This document shows, piece by piece, positions 1 to 8,305 of a stretch of 64,000 nucleotides of DNA. The number at the start of each line of letters is the position of its first letter. The stretch's first letter is position 1. Source of the DNA: an uncultured Pelagibacteraceae bacterium. Its GTDB lineage: Bacteria; Pseudomonadota; Alphaproteobacteria; Pelagibacterales; Pelagibacteraceae. The stretch spans positions 1 through 64,000 of the forward strand of contig CACKWM010000003.1 of the NCBI GenBank assembly GCA_902603905.1. Direction: 5' to 3'. A program made the translations under genes and the position numbers. Below the pieces are notes generated by a model, which ran no database searches, was not told the origin of the DNA, and saw nothing but the letters and a program-made list of their open reading frames with translations.

Positions 1-1
1 A

Positions 2-52
2 ATAGCTCAGAAGAAGAGAAAAGCTAAAAAGAAAAGAAAACGTAAGAAATAA
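2..52 (+). CDS. 3' end of a gene cut by the window edge, lysine/arginine-rich tail
   Basis: An open frame enters from the left edge and ends with TAA at 50-52. The visible 16 residues are almost all Lys and Arg with a few Ala and Gln. Such basic tails occur on many nucleic-acid-binding proteins, but nothing identifies the family. It could also be chance in an A-rich stretch. Confidence 0.3.
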   Translation: MAQKKRKAKKKRKRKK

Positions 53-111
53 CTCTTAAAAACTTAATCAAGTTTTATTTACTTTAATTAGATTCTGGTT
101 AAATTCTAAAT

Positions 112-2208
112 GTGAAGCCTTTATTTATTAAATACAAAAACTATATAATTTTTTTAATTTTATTATTTTTTTTAATAGTTTTAAAAACAATTAACCCAAG
201 TTTTATAAAATCAGTTTCTTATTTAAGTTTTGATTTGTATCAAAAAGTTTTTCCATTAAATAAGCAAACTTCAGAGGTTATAATAATAGACATAGATGAA
301 AAAAGTTTAGGCAAATTTGGTCAATTTCCTTGGAATAGGTCTATTTTTGCAAAAATTCTTGAAAATGTTAGTGCAGCTGAACCAAAGGCAGTAGGCTTTG
401 ATATTTTTTTTACTGAGAAAGACAAACAATCACCCGATGAAATAATTAGTGCTTATAATTTAATACCTACTGATGTTGCTGAATTACAAAATATTAAAGG
501 ACCTGACGAAGTATTTAGAGAACAGTTAGAAAAATCAAAATCAGTTATAGCAGTTCTTGGTAGTAATGTTTCTTCACATGGAACCTATGACAGATCTGCA
601 AAAGCAAAATTTCTTTCAAAAGGAGGAGATCCAAAAGAATTTACATATTCTTATCCATACTCAATAGGATCACTTGAAAAATTAGAAAAAAGTGTAAAAG
701 GACTTGGCTCTATTTCTTTCTTAGATCAAACTGATGGTATTATTAGATCACTTCCTTTGATAGTTCGTTTTAAAAATAAACTATATCCAACAATGGGTTT
801 AGAGATGGTTCGAATAGGAACGAACCAAAAAAATCTATATGTTGAAATGAATGAGATTGGAATTAACAGAATAAGTTCTAGACCTTATAAAATTTCTTCA
901 GATCCAAATGGAATTATTTGGATTAGATATAAAAAGTCATTAAAAAGCCAATACATTTCAGCAAGCTCAGTTTTCGATGAAAAATTTGATCCAAAAAGAT
1001 TTAAAGATAAATATGTTTTGATTGGTGCATCAGCACAAGGTTTGTTTGATTTAGTTAAAACTCCCTTAGGAGTTACAATTCCAGGGGTTGAAGTTCATGG
1101 AAATGTAATTGAAAATATTTTAGACCAATCCTATCTTATTAGAAATCCAAACACTTATATATTTGAATTACTATTTTCGATTATAGTTGCTTGTGCTACT
1201 TTTATTTTTTCTCAAAAAATAAAACCAAAATATAGTTTATCAATATTCTTTGGAAGTCTATTTTCAGTGATTGTAATTGGTTTTAGTATTTTTTTATTTA
1301 GATCTGAACTTATAGATATTAGTTATCCTATATTTATGCTTACAATTACTTTTTTAACTGGACTTTATTTTAGGTTTGTAGAAGAAAATCAAATTGCAAT
1401 AGCAAACTTACAAAAAGAAGCAAAATTGCTTAAAGAAAGAGAACTTGCAGGCGAAGTGCAAAAAAGCTTATTTCCAGATATATCAAAATTTGCAAATTTT
1501 ATTTATGCAACAAACGTTCCGGCAAGAGACGTATCCGGAGACTATTTTGATGTAGTTAATGTGAATAAAAATGAATACTTTTTTACCTTAGCAGATGTAT
1601 CAGGAAAAGGCATTAAAGCTGGAATGTATATGGCTAAAGCTTCCTCAATATTTAGAACACTTTCAAATTTATCATATCCATTAGAAAAAGTTGTTTTCGG
1701 TGTAAATAATGAACTAGTTGAGGCAAAATTTAAAGGGATGTTTGTTACAGCAGTATTTGGTAAATTTAATATAGAAACTAATGAAATTACTTTTGTAAAT
1801 GCAGGTCACGAAAGCATCATGGTTTTTGATAGAAACAAAAATTTTGAATTTATAAAATCTGAAATGCCACCAATAGGCATTATAAAATATTTTTCTGAAT
1901 CTATGGTAAAATCAAAAACTATTAATTTAAAAGAAAAAACATTTGTAGTTTATACTGATGGAGTTACCGAAGGTTATTTGAAAAATGGACAAGAGCTTGG
2001 AGCGGAAGGAGTTCAAAGAATAGTGAGAGAATTAAATAATATTACTCCCAAAAATATAGTTGACTCTATAGCAACGGAACTTAATTGGGGAGCAGAAAAA
2101 TTAAGAGATGATATAACTTGTTTAGCTTTAGATCTTAAAAATACTGAATTAGTTCAATTAAAAAAAAAGAAAAAAGAAAATAAAACTGATTTAGAAAATA
2201 AAAAATAA
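112..2208 (+). CDS. CHASE2 sensor protein with C-terminal PP2C/SpoIIE-type phosphatase domain
   Basis: Predicted membrane signalling protein: an extracytoplasmic CHASE2 domain linked to a cytoplasmic serine/threonine phosphatase of the SpoIIE/RsbU type. One membrane segment lies at residues 10-30. The CHASE2 region (about 35-335) shows IDIDEKSLGKFGQFPW and AVGFDIFF. Three further membrane segments span about 345-420, followed by a short coiled linker and the phosphatase domain (about 450-680). That domain has the metal-binding motifs SGDYFDVV, LADVSGKGIKAG, VNAGHE, YTDGVTEG and RDDITCLAL. Start is GTG at 112. The tail is very Lys-rich. No anti-sigma factor or STAS partner is adjacent, so the target is unknown. 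The family call is secure; the pathway is not. Confidence 0.88.
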   Translation: MKPLFIKYKNYIIFLILLFFLIVLKTINPSFIKSVSYLSFDLYQKVFPLNKQTSEVIIIDIDEKSLGKFGQFPWNRSIFAKILENVSAAEPKAVGFDIFFTEKDKQSPDEIISAYNLIPTDVAELQNIKGPDEVFREQLEKSKSVIAVLGSNVSSHGTYDRSAKAKFLSKGGDPKEFTYSYPYSIGSLEKLEKSVKGLGSISFLDQTDGIIRSLPLIVRFKNKLYPTMGLEMVRIGTNQKNLYVEMNEIGINRISSRPYKISSDPNGIIWIRYKKSLKSQYISASSVFDEKFDPKRFKDKYVLIGASAQGLFDLVKTPLGVTIPGVEVHGNVIENILDQSYLIRNPNTYIFELLFSIIVACATFIFSQKIKPKYSLSIFFGSLFSVIVIGFSIFLFRSELIDISYPIFMLTITFLTGLYFRFVEENQIAIANLQKEAKLLKERELAGEVQKSLFPDISKFANFIYATNVPARDVSGDYFDVVNVNKNEYFFTLADVSGKGIKAGMYMAKASSIFRTLSNLSYPLEKVVFGVNNELVEAKFKGMFVTAVFGKFNIETNEITFVNAGHESIMVFDRNKNFEFIKSEMPPIGIIKYFSESMVKSKTINLKEKTFVVYTDGVTEGYLKNGQELGAEGVQRIVRELNNITPKNIVDSIATELNWGAEKLRDDITCLALDLKNTELVQLKKKKKENKTDLENKK

Positions 2209-2338
2209 ATAATATTTTATTATTCTAATTATTAATAATAGATAAATAAAACGGCCTAAAATGGTCATAAAATGACTTTATGTCTTTTATTTATTTTGTT
2301 TTAATAGGAAATATACTAATACTCGTATTAAGGGAGAT

Positions 2339-2707
2339 ATGAAAAAAAGTATTATATTAATAATTACTTTGGCATTTTTAAATGCTTGCGCTGAATACAG
2401 TGCATTCGTTGGCCCAAGTCTTACGATGGCTAAATCAGGAAGTGTTTTGCAATCAGGCACCTCACTTGCTACATCCTATGGAATTAAGCAAGCAACAGGT
2501 CAATCTCCAGGCGAATATGTATTATCTTTAGTTAAAAAAAATGATAAAAATGATACTCCTTTGGATGAGAATAATAATATTATTTTAGTTCAGAATGATA
2601 ATATTAGAAAATGTGAAACAATGCACAGTTCTTCTTTAACTGAGATTTTTTTTGATACTTTAGATGAGATTGATTGCCTAAGAGATCCATTTAGCATTTT
2701 TAAATAA
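2339..2707 (+). CDS. small predicted lipoprotein of unknown function
   Basis: 122 residues starting with a lipoprotein signal peptide: basic MKKS, a hydrophobic stretch and the lipobox-like LNAC with Cys at about residue 17. The mature part is Gly/Ser/Thr-rich near residues 25-60 and has two more Cys in the C-terminal half (KCET and DCLRD), which could form a disulfide in the periplasm. A clear AGGGAG ribosome site lies 5 bases before ATG. I do not recognise the family. It stands alone between the PP2C gene and a broken dehydrogenase gene; no function is assigned. Confidence 0.7.
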   Translation: MKKSIILIITLAFLNACAEYSAFVGPSLTMAKSGSVLQSGTSLATSYGIKQATGQSPGEYVLSLVKKNDKNDTPLDENNNIILVQNDNIRKCETMHSSSLTEIFFDTLDEIDCLRDPFSIFK

Positions 2708-2805
2708 AATCGTTGTAAAAAAAATAAATGCAATCACCAATTGTGTGTGCTTAAGTTGTTTATGGAAACATCAACTTAGATGATTTAATCATTACAATAT
2801 TTTAT

Positions 2806-4045
2806 ATGGAAAAAAAATTAAAAATTGGAATAATTGGAGCAGGAATTCAAGGTGTTTGTAATGCGTTATTTTTGCAAAAAAAAGGATATGAAGTAACTCT
2901 GTTTGACAAAGATGAACCAGGAAATCTTTCAGCCTCATACGGAAATGCTGGCCATTTTTCTCCTTATGCATCCATTCCATTAAATAGACCAGATATTTTA
3001 ATTGATGTTCCTGCAATGCTATTAAGTTCATCAGGACCCCTTGCATTAAAATGGAATTATGTTCCTAAAATGATTCCTTGGTTTTTAAAATTTTTAAAAA
3101 ATTGTAGTACAAAAAACATGATGCATACTGCTAAATATATGCATCAGATATTAGATTTAGCTTTACCCGCATATGATGAATTATTTGATCAGATTGATTT
3201 ATCTGGTTTGGTAGAAAATAAAGGTATTATGTATATTTGGAACGATAAAAACCTCAAAAGCAGACAATTAGAAATTAATATTAGAAATGAAATTGGAGCA
3301 GAACAACAATTGTTAAACCAAAAAGAAATTCATGATTTAGAACCAAATATCAAAAAAATTTACCATGCTGGAGTTTTTTTACAAAAAAGCTAGGCATGCA
3401 AAAAATCCAAAAAAAATACTTTTAAAATTATTTGATCTTTTCTTAAAAAAAGATGGAAAATTTTTAAAATTAAATATTCAAAACATTACATTTGACAATG
3501 AAAAACCTACTTTAAAATCCGAAGCTCAACAATTTATGTTTGACAGAGTGGTAATCGCTTGTGGTGCTTTTTCAAAAAAATTGACTGACAAGTTAGATGA
3601 AAAAATTCCTCTAGACACTGAAAGGGGTTATCATATTCACTTTAAAGGCTGTGAACATTTAATTTCACGTCCTGTTGTATTTCAGAACAGAGGATTTGGT
3701 ATGACGCCAATGCAACAAGGACTAAGAGTTGTAGGAACTGTAGAATTTGGTGGCTTAGAAAACCCAGCAAGCAAGAGTAGAATAAAAAATTTAATAAATA
3801 ATGCCAAATATTTATTAGATGGTTTACCAGAACATCAAGACGAATGGTTAGGTTTTAGGCCAACATTGCCAGACTATCTACCTGTTATAGGGCCTTCAAA
3901 AAATTACAAAAATATATTTTATTCATTTGGCCATCATCACCTTGGATGGACACTGGCAGCTATTTCAGGAAAAATCATTTCGAATATGATTGCTGATAAA
4001 AAAACTAACTTAAATTTAGAACCTTATAGTTCTAAAAGATTTTAA
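2806..4045 (+). pseudogene. D-amino-acid dehydrogenase-like FAD oxidoreductase (DadA family), interrupted by a +1 frameshift
   Basis: Two overlapping frames (2806-3393 and 3365-4045) together encode one DadA/DAO-type flavoprotein of about 412 residues. The N-terminal part has the FAD dinucleotide fold GIIGAGIQG (residues 8-16); the second part has ERGYHIHF, a central substrate domain and the C-terminal FAD-contact region GFRPTLPDYLPVIGPS...GHHHLGW. The break is at the T7 run 3374-3380. Removing one T gives the expected continuous GVFYKKARH. Known relatives oxidise D-amino acids or other amines at the membrane. Either the gene is newly inactivated or the extra T is a sequence error. All motifs on both sides are intact, so decay, if real, is recent. 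Confidence 0.8.
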
Positions 4046-4052
4046 TATATTA

Positions 4053-4959
4053 GTGAAAAATAATAACAATTTAGCATATCTATTATTAATTTTAACAACA
4101 CTTTTTTGGTCAGGAAATTTTATTGTTGGTAAGGCTGCGAGTATTTACGAAATTCCACCTTTTTCTCTTAATTTTTATAGGTGGTTTTTTGCTTGCTTAA
4201 TTTTGATGCCATTTACAATTAATGAATTAATTAAAAAAAAGAATTATATCTTTGCTAATATTGGTTTTTTTATAATTTTAGGAATAACGAGTATCACAAT
4301 ATTTAATTCAATTGTTTATTATTCTTTATACTACACGCAAGTAATAAGTGGAGTTTTAATGATTTCAACAATTCCTGTGTGGATTATATTTATTTCATCG
4401 TTACTAAATATTGAGAAAACAAATGTTTTTCAAATTTTTGGTGTAATCTTGTCATTAATTGGAGTGGTTTTTTATAATTAGTAAAGCAAACATAGATATA
4501 TTAAAAAATTTAGAATTTAACAGAGGTGACTTAACAATGATAGTTGCGATGCTTTCTTGGGCAATTTATTCAGCTCTTTTAAAGAAAAAAAAATATGAAG
4601 TATCTCAAATTACGTTGCTTCAAATTGTGATAATCTGTGGATTAATATTTTTAATACCTATTTATTTTATCGAAATGAATATGGGACACATGATTAAATT
4701 AGGAAAACCATTTTATTTAACTTTAACTTACGTAGTGATTTTTCCAGGACTTGCCTCTTTCTTTTTTTGGATTAAAGGTATTGCTATAATTGGAGCTAAC
4801 AGAGCAGGAATTTTTTTACATTTAATGCCAATTTTTGGAGCAATAATGGCAATGATAATATTTGATGAAAAATTTATGTTCTATCATTTTCTAGGAGCAA
4901 TTTTTATTATTGCTGGAATAACTCTTTCAAATAAAAAAACTATTAACAATGTCAAATAA
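4053..4959 (+). pseudogene. EamA-family (drug/metabolite) transporter, interrupted by a +1 frameshift
   Basis: Frames 4053-4481 and 4459-4959 form one 10-helix EamA permease of about 300 residues. The first EamA repeat starts with LLLILTTLFWSGNFIVGKAA, and the second includes VAMLSWAIYSALLKK and GAIFIIAGITLS. The frame is lost at the T6 run 4468-4473; with five T the sequence reads GVVFIISKANID without interruption. The start is GTG, 7 bases after the upstream oxidoreductase, so the two were probably one transcript. Substrate unknown; an amino acid or related metabolite is possible from the DadA-like neighbour. Both genes of the pair carry the same type of lesion. Confidence 0.8.
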
Positions 4960-5317
4960 TAAAAATTTAACTTCTGAACAAAAATTAATTTTATTCAAAG
5001 AAGAAACTGAAGCACCTGGTTCTAGTAAATTAAATAATGAAAAACGCGAAGGAAGTTACCATTGTGTAAACTGTGGAATAAAACTTTTTGAATCAAATAC
5101 TAAGTATGAAAGTGGCTCAGGTTGGCCATCTTTTTTTCAGTCCTTACCCGATGTTTTTGAAACAAAAACGGATCATCATTTGGGTTATGCTAGAACAGAA
5201 TATCATTGTAAAAATTGTGGTGGGCATCACGGACATATATTTAATGATGGACCACAACCTACTGGAAAAAGATACTGTAATAATGGTGTATGCTTAATTT
5301 TTAAAGAAAAAATTTAA
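4949..5317 (+). CDS. msrB: peptide-methionine (R)-S-oxide reductase MsrB
   Basis: 122 residues, close to the usual 125-145 of the family. It reduces methionine-R-sulfoxide in oxidised proteins. Two zinc-binding CxxC pairs are present (CVNCG at about 33-37 and CKNCGG at about 83-88), with the substrate motif SGSGWPSF, the HLGYARTEYHC strand, HHGHIFNDGP, and the catalytic Cys in GKRYCNNG. ATG at 4949 overlaps the last 11 bases of the EamA gene, which points to translational coupling. The resolving residue region NGVCLIF contains an extra Cys that could recycle the enzyme. Confidence 0.95.
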   Translation: MSNNKNLTSEQKLILFKEETEAPGSSKLNNEKREGSYHCVNCGIKLFESNTKYESGSGWPSFFQSLPDVFETKTDHHLGYARTEYHCKNCGGHHGHIFNDGPQPTGKRYCNNGVCLIFKEKI

Positions 5318-5322
5318 TAAGT

Positions 5323-5577
5323 TTATTTTAATAAATTTAGTAACTTATTTTCTTTTTCTAAAGCTCTCAATTCTTCAAAACCACCTACATGGTAATCATC
5401 AAAAAATATTTGTGGAATAGTTCTTTTACCGTTGGATTTTTTTAACATCTCATCCATTTTGCCTTCTTCAAGTGCAATATTTATTTCTTTGTAGGTGATA
5501 CTATTTCTAGTTAGTAATCTTTTAGCAGCATCACAAAAAGCACATCTTGGCCCCATGTATACAGTTACATTTTTCAT
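5323..5577 (-). CDS. grxC: glutaredoxin 3 (GrxC type)
   Basis: 84-residue thioredoxin-fold protein with the glutathione-dependent active site CAFC at residues 13-16, the cis-proline region RTIPQIFF at about 52-59 and the GSH-binding end HVGGFEEL. It transfers electrons from glutathione to oxidised proteins in the cytoplasm. Length is typical for dithiol glutaredoxins. It converges on msrB with only 5 bases between stops. It lies 3 bases downstream of the next - strand gene, so the two are probably cotranscribed. Confidence 0.93.
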   Translation of the reverse strand: MKNVTVYMGPRCAFCDAAKRLLTRNSITYKEINIALEEGKMDEMLKKSNGKRTIPQIFFDDYHVGGFEELRALEKENKLLNLLK

Positions 5578-5580
5578 GAA

Positions 5581-5871
5581 TTATATATAATCATTAATTT
5601 TCTTATTTCTAACTTTTTTTCTTTCATATTTAAATTTTTTTCTATGCTTAAGACTCTTTGTACGAACTCTTTTTCTCCATAGTTTAAAAGAATTTGGTTT
5701 TAAAGTTCTTCGCATAACTTTAATAACTTCAGATTCTGTCATCCCGGTCTTTTTTTTAATTTCTTCAAAAGTAATTCTATCAGCCCAAGCTGCCCATATA
5801 ACCCAATCTGGACTTTTGATATTTGGCTCAGAATTTTTAACTTTAGTTACTGGACTGTGACCTTTTTTCAT
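5581..5871 (-). CDS. TIGR03643/DUF2805-like small helix-turn-helix protein
   Basis: 96 residues. The middle part (about 18-58) has the family pattern SPDWVIWAAWADRITFEEI...TGMTESEVIKVMRRTLKPNSFKLWRKR, which resembles a helix-turn-helix of the sigma-70 region 4 kind. The end (60-96) is strongly basic. Members are widespread in marine proteobacteria and are uncharacterised; nucleic-acid binding is an inference from the fold and charge. The start ATG at 5871 fits the family N-terminus. It is followed by grxC after a 3-base gap. Confidence 0.75.
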   Translation of the reverse strand: MKKGHSPVTKVKNSEPNIKSPDWVIWAAWADRITFEEIKKKTGMTESEVIKVMRRTLKPNSFKLWRKRVRTKSLKHRKKFKYERKKVRNKKINDYI

Positions 5872-5936
5872 AGATTTTTTGATATTTTAAAAAATTGATT
5901 AATGCTTTTTTTAATCAAGATGATAACATAGTCAAT

Positions 5937-5984
5937 AGATAGTCCTATCTAGCCATCTTTAGCTCTCGGTTTTTTAGGACTATC
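5937..5984. other. nested inverted repeats in the 150-base gap between divergent genes
   Basis: The gap 5872-6021 separates a - strand and a + strand gene. It contains AGATAGTCCTATCT (5937-5950), a perfect 6-base stem around TC. Its inner part GATAGTCCT (5938-5946) is also the exact reverse complement of AGGACTATC (5976-5984). The two hairpins share one arm and exclude each other. The gap may hold an operator or a small structured RNA. The second arm is preceded by a T6 run. No coding frame is visible here. Confidence 0.45.
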
Positions 5985-6021
5985 CTTTCTCATAAAAAAA
6001 TTCTAAATATATCACTTAATA

Positions 6022-6792
6022 ATGAAATTAGGTTTTATAGGAACAGGAAAAATAACATCATCGGTGGTTACCGGCATATGTGGATCAAAAATATCTTTCA
6101 AAAAAATAATTTTATCTCCAAGAAATAGAAGCATAGCTATAAATCTTAAAAGAAAATTTAAAAAAGTAGTTATTGCAAAAAATAACCAAGAAATAATCAA
6201 TTCTTGTAATTGGATTTTTTTAGCTGTTACTCCAAATGTTGGTGAAAAAATCATTAAACATCTAAAATTTAAATCAAGTCAAACTGTTATTAGTTTTATT
6301 TCGACAATGACTTTGGCTCAACTTAAACAAGCTATTAAAGTAAAAGCAACAATAATAAGAGCCATACCATTACCACCAATTTCTTTAAAAAAAGGACCCG
6401 TTCCAATTTTTCCACCAAATAAAAAAGTTAAAAACTTTTTTAATAAACTTGGAACAACCGTTGAAATTACAAATGAAAAACTTTCAAAAAACTTTTGGTC
6501 TACATCTGGAATGATGGCACCTTTTTACGAATTGTTAAGTACAATGTCTAACTGGTTAGTTAAACGTGGAGTTAAGAGAGATAAAGCTCAAAAATATATA
6601 ACTTCTCTTTTTCTCGCTTTATCTGAAGACGCAGCTGTAAATTCTAAAAAAGATTTAAAATATTTAGTTAAAGATTCTCAAACCCCAAAAGGTCTTAACG
6701 AACAGGGAGTTAAAGAACTAAGAAAAGCTGGATTCTACAAAGCAACTTATAAAACATTAAGTAGTATTCTTACAAGATTAAACAAAGTATAG
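6022..6792 (+). CDS. divergent pyrroline-5-carboxylate reductase (ProC) family protein
   Basis: 256 residues. The N-terminal Rossmann domain begins GFIGTGKI (4-11) and includes WIFLAVTPNVGEKI. The C-terminal helical dimerisation domain follows, with MSNWLVKRGVKRDKAQKY. Canonical ProC makes proline from P5C using NAD(P)H. Here the normally conserved C-terminal Ser-Pro-Gly-Gly-Thr-Thr signature is replaced by TPKGLNEQGVKELRKAG, so the substrate may be another cyclic imine or ketimine. It is 7 bases upstream of livG and is probably cotranscribed with the transport and LLM genes, which favours a catabolic role. The fold is clear; biosynthetic proC identity is doubtful. Confidence 0.75.
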   Translation: MKLGFIGTGKITSSVVTGICGSKISFKKIILSPRNRSIAINLKRKFKKVVIAKNNQEIINSCNWIFLAVTPNVGEKIIKHLKFKSSQTVISFISTMTLAQLKQAIKVKATIIRAIPLPPISLKKGPVPIFPPNKKVKNFFNKLGTTVEITNEKLSKNFWSTSGMMAPFYELLSTMSNWLVKRGVKRDKAQKYITSLFLALSEDAAVNSKKDLKYLVKDSQTPKGLNEQGVKELRKAGFYKATYKTLSSILTRLNKV

Positions 6793-6799
6793 TTTTTCA

Positions 6800-7597
6800 A
6801 TGCAGTCAGATTCAAATATTCTGCAAATAAATAATCTTTCTAAATATTTTGGAGGCTTGGCAGCTGTATCTGATTGTTCTTTAAAGATTAAAAGAGGATC
6901 TATTACTGGAATAATTGGTCCTAATGGTTCAGGAAAAACAACATTATTTAATTTAATTGCTGGAAATTTAAAAACTTCTAAAGGCAGCGTTATGTTTAAT
7001 AATGAAAATATTACCGATGTTCCTTCTTACGAACTATTTTCAAAAGGTTTGCTAAGAACTTTTCAAATTGCACATGAATTTACTAACTTAACTGTACTTG
7101 AAAACTTAATGATGGTACCCGGAAATCAATCCGGAGAAAATCTTGCAAATGCTTTGCTCAAACCGAAGTTAATTAAAAAAGAAGAAGAAGAAATTAAACA
7201 AAAGGCACTTAAAGTAATAGAATTTTTAAGTCTTAAACATTTAGCAAATGAACTTGCAGGAAATTTATCAGGTGGACAAAAAAAATTACTTGAACTTGGA
7301 AGAACCATGATGGTTGATGCAAAATTGGTTTTATTAGACGAAGTAGGGGCCGGAGTTAATCGAACATTGTTAAAAGATATAGGAACAGCAATTTTAAGAC
7401 TTAATAAAGAACAAGGTTACACTTTCTGCATGATTGAACATGATATGGATTTTATAAGTCGCTTATGTGATCCTGTAATTGTGATGGCTGAAGGTTCAGT
7501 TTTGTTTGAAGGGACATCGGATGAAGTTAAAAAAAATGAAAAAGTAATTGAGAGTTATTTAGGTCGTGGTTCAAAATCAAAGAAAGAGGATAGCTAG
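6800..7597 (+). CDS. livG: branched-chain-amino-acid-type ABC transporter ATPase LivG
   Basis: 265-residue ATPase of the HAAT/urea-amide type. Walker A GPNGSGKTT is at 40-48, the Q-loop region at FQIAHEF, the signature NLSGGQKK at about 152-159, Walker B VLLDEVGAG and the switch His in MIEHDMDF. The Glu after Walker B is intact (DE). It powers uptake together with LivF, LivH and LivM encoded directly downstream. Its TAG stop overlaps the GTG start of livF. This transporter type takes branched amino acids, short amides, urea or aromatic acids, so the substrate cannot be read from it. Confidence 0.92.
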   Translation: MQSDSNILQINNLSKYFGGLAAVSDCSLKIKRGSITGIIGPNGSGKTTLFNLIAGNLKTSKGSVMFNNENITDVPSYELFSKGLLRTFQIAHEFTNLTVLENLMMVPGNQSGENLANALLKPKLIKKEEEEIKQKALKVIEFLSLKHLANELAGNLSGGQKKLLELGRTMMVDAKLVLLDEVGAGVNRTLLKDIGTAILRLNKEQGYTFCMIEHDMDFISRLCDPVIVMAEGSVLFEGTSDEVKKNEKVIESYLGRGSKSKKEDS

Positions 7598-8304
7598 TGG
7601 CTTTTTTTGAAGGTAATAAAATGACTGGTGGTTATGGAAATGGCCCGGATATAATTAGTTCTTGCTCGGTCAATGTTAACAAAGGTGAAATAGTTGCAAT
7701 CTTAGGTCCTAACGGAGCTGGCAAGTCAACAGCAATGAGAGCAATGCTGGGTTTGCTTAATTTAAAATCTGGTACAGTTAAAATTGATGGAATAGACATT
7801 TCAAAACTATCTCCACAAGATAGAGTTAAACAAGGTATTTCTTTTGTTCCTCAAACTAGAAATGTTTTTACAGGATTAAGCGTTAGAGAAAACTTAGAAA
7901 TGGGGGCATTTTTAAGGAATGAAGATTTAGATAAAGTTGTAGAAGAAGTTTATGAATTGTTTCCAATATTAAGTGAAAAAAAAACTCAGTTAGTTGGAGA
8001 ACTGTCTGGAGGCCAAAGACAACAAGTAGCCTTAGGTAGAGCGCTAATGATTAAACCTTCTGTGCTTATGTTGGATGAACCAACCGCAGGCGTTTCACCA
8101 ATAGTAATGGATGAGTTATTTAATCATATTTTAAAAGTAAAAAAAACAAATGTTGCAATTTTAATGGTCGAACAAAATGCAAAACAAGCATTAAATATTT
8201 CAGACCGAGGGTACGTTTTGGTTACTGGAGAAAATAAATTTTCTGGAACAGGAAAAGAATTGTTAAATGATCCAGAGGTGAGAAGATCTTTTTTAGGAGC
8301 TTAA
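7597..8304 (+). CDS. livF: branched-chain-amino-acid-type ABC transporter ATPase LivF
   Basis: 235 residues with Walker A GPNGAGKST (37-45), the Q-loop FVPQTRNVF, signature ELSGGQRQQ, Walker B VLMLDEPTAG and the switch His position replaced by Gln in MVEQN, which is normal for LivF proteins. GTG start at 7597 overlaps the livG stop by one base. The next gene starts 1 base after its stop. It forms the second ATPase of the importer. Confidence 0.92.
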   Translation: MAFFEGNKMTGGYGNGPDIISSCSVNVNKGEIVAILGPNGAGKSTAMRAMLGLLNLKSGTVKIDGIDISKLSPQDRVKQGISFVPQTRNVFTGLSVRENLEMGAFLRNEDLDKVVEEVYELFPILSEKKTQLVGELSGGQRQQVALGRALMIKPSVLMLDEPTAGVSPIVMDELFNHILKVKKTNVAILMVEQNAKQALNISDRGYVLVTGENKFSGTGKELLNDPEVRRSFLGA

Positions 8305-8305
8305 T

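Noticed and set aside
2708-2805. AAGTTG / CAACTT hairpin as a terminator after the small lipoprotein gene
   Set aside because: The stem has six AT-rich pairs around a 13-base loop and no T run follows, so it is too weak to call.
3365-4481. Programmed ribosomal frameshifting in the DadA-like and EamA genes
   Set aside because: Neither site is a known slippery heptamer with a following structure, and neither family is known to use frameshifting. A simple T insertion explains both.
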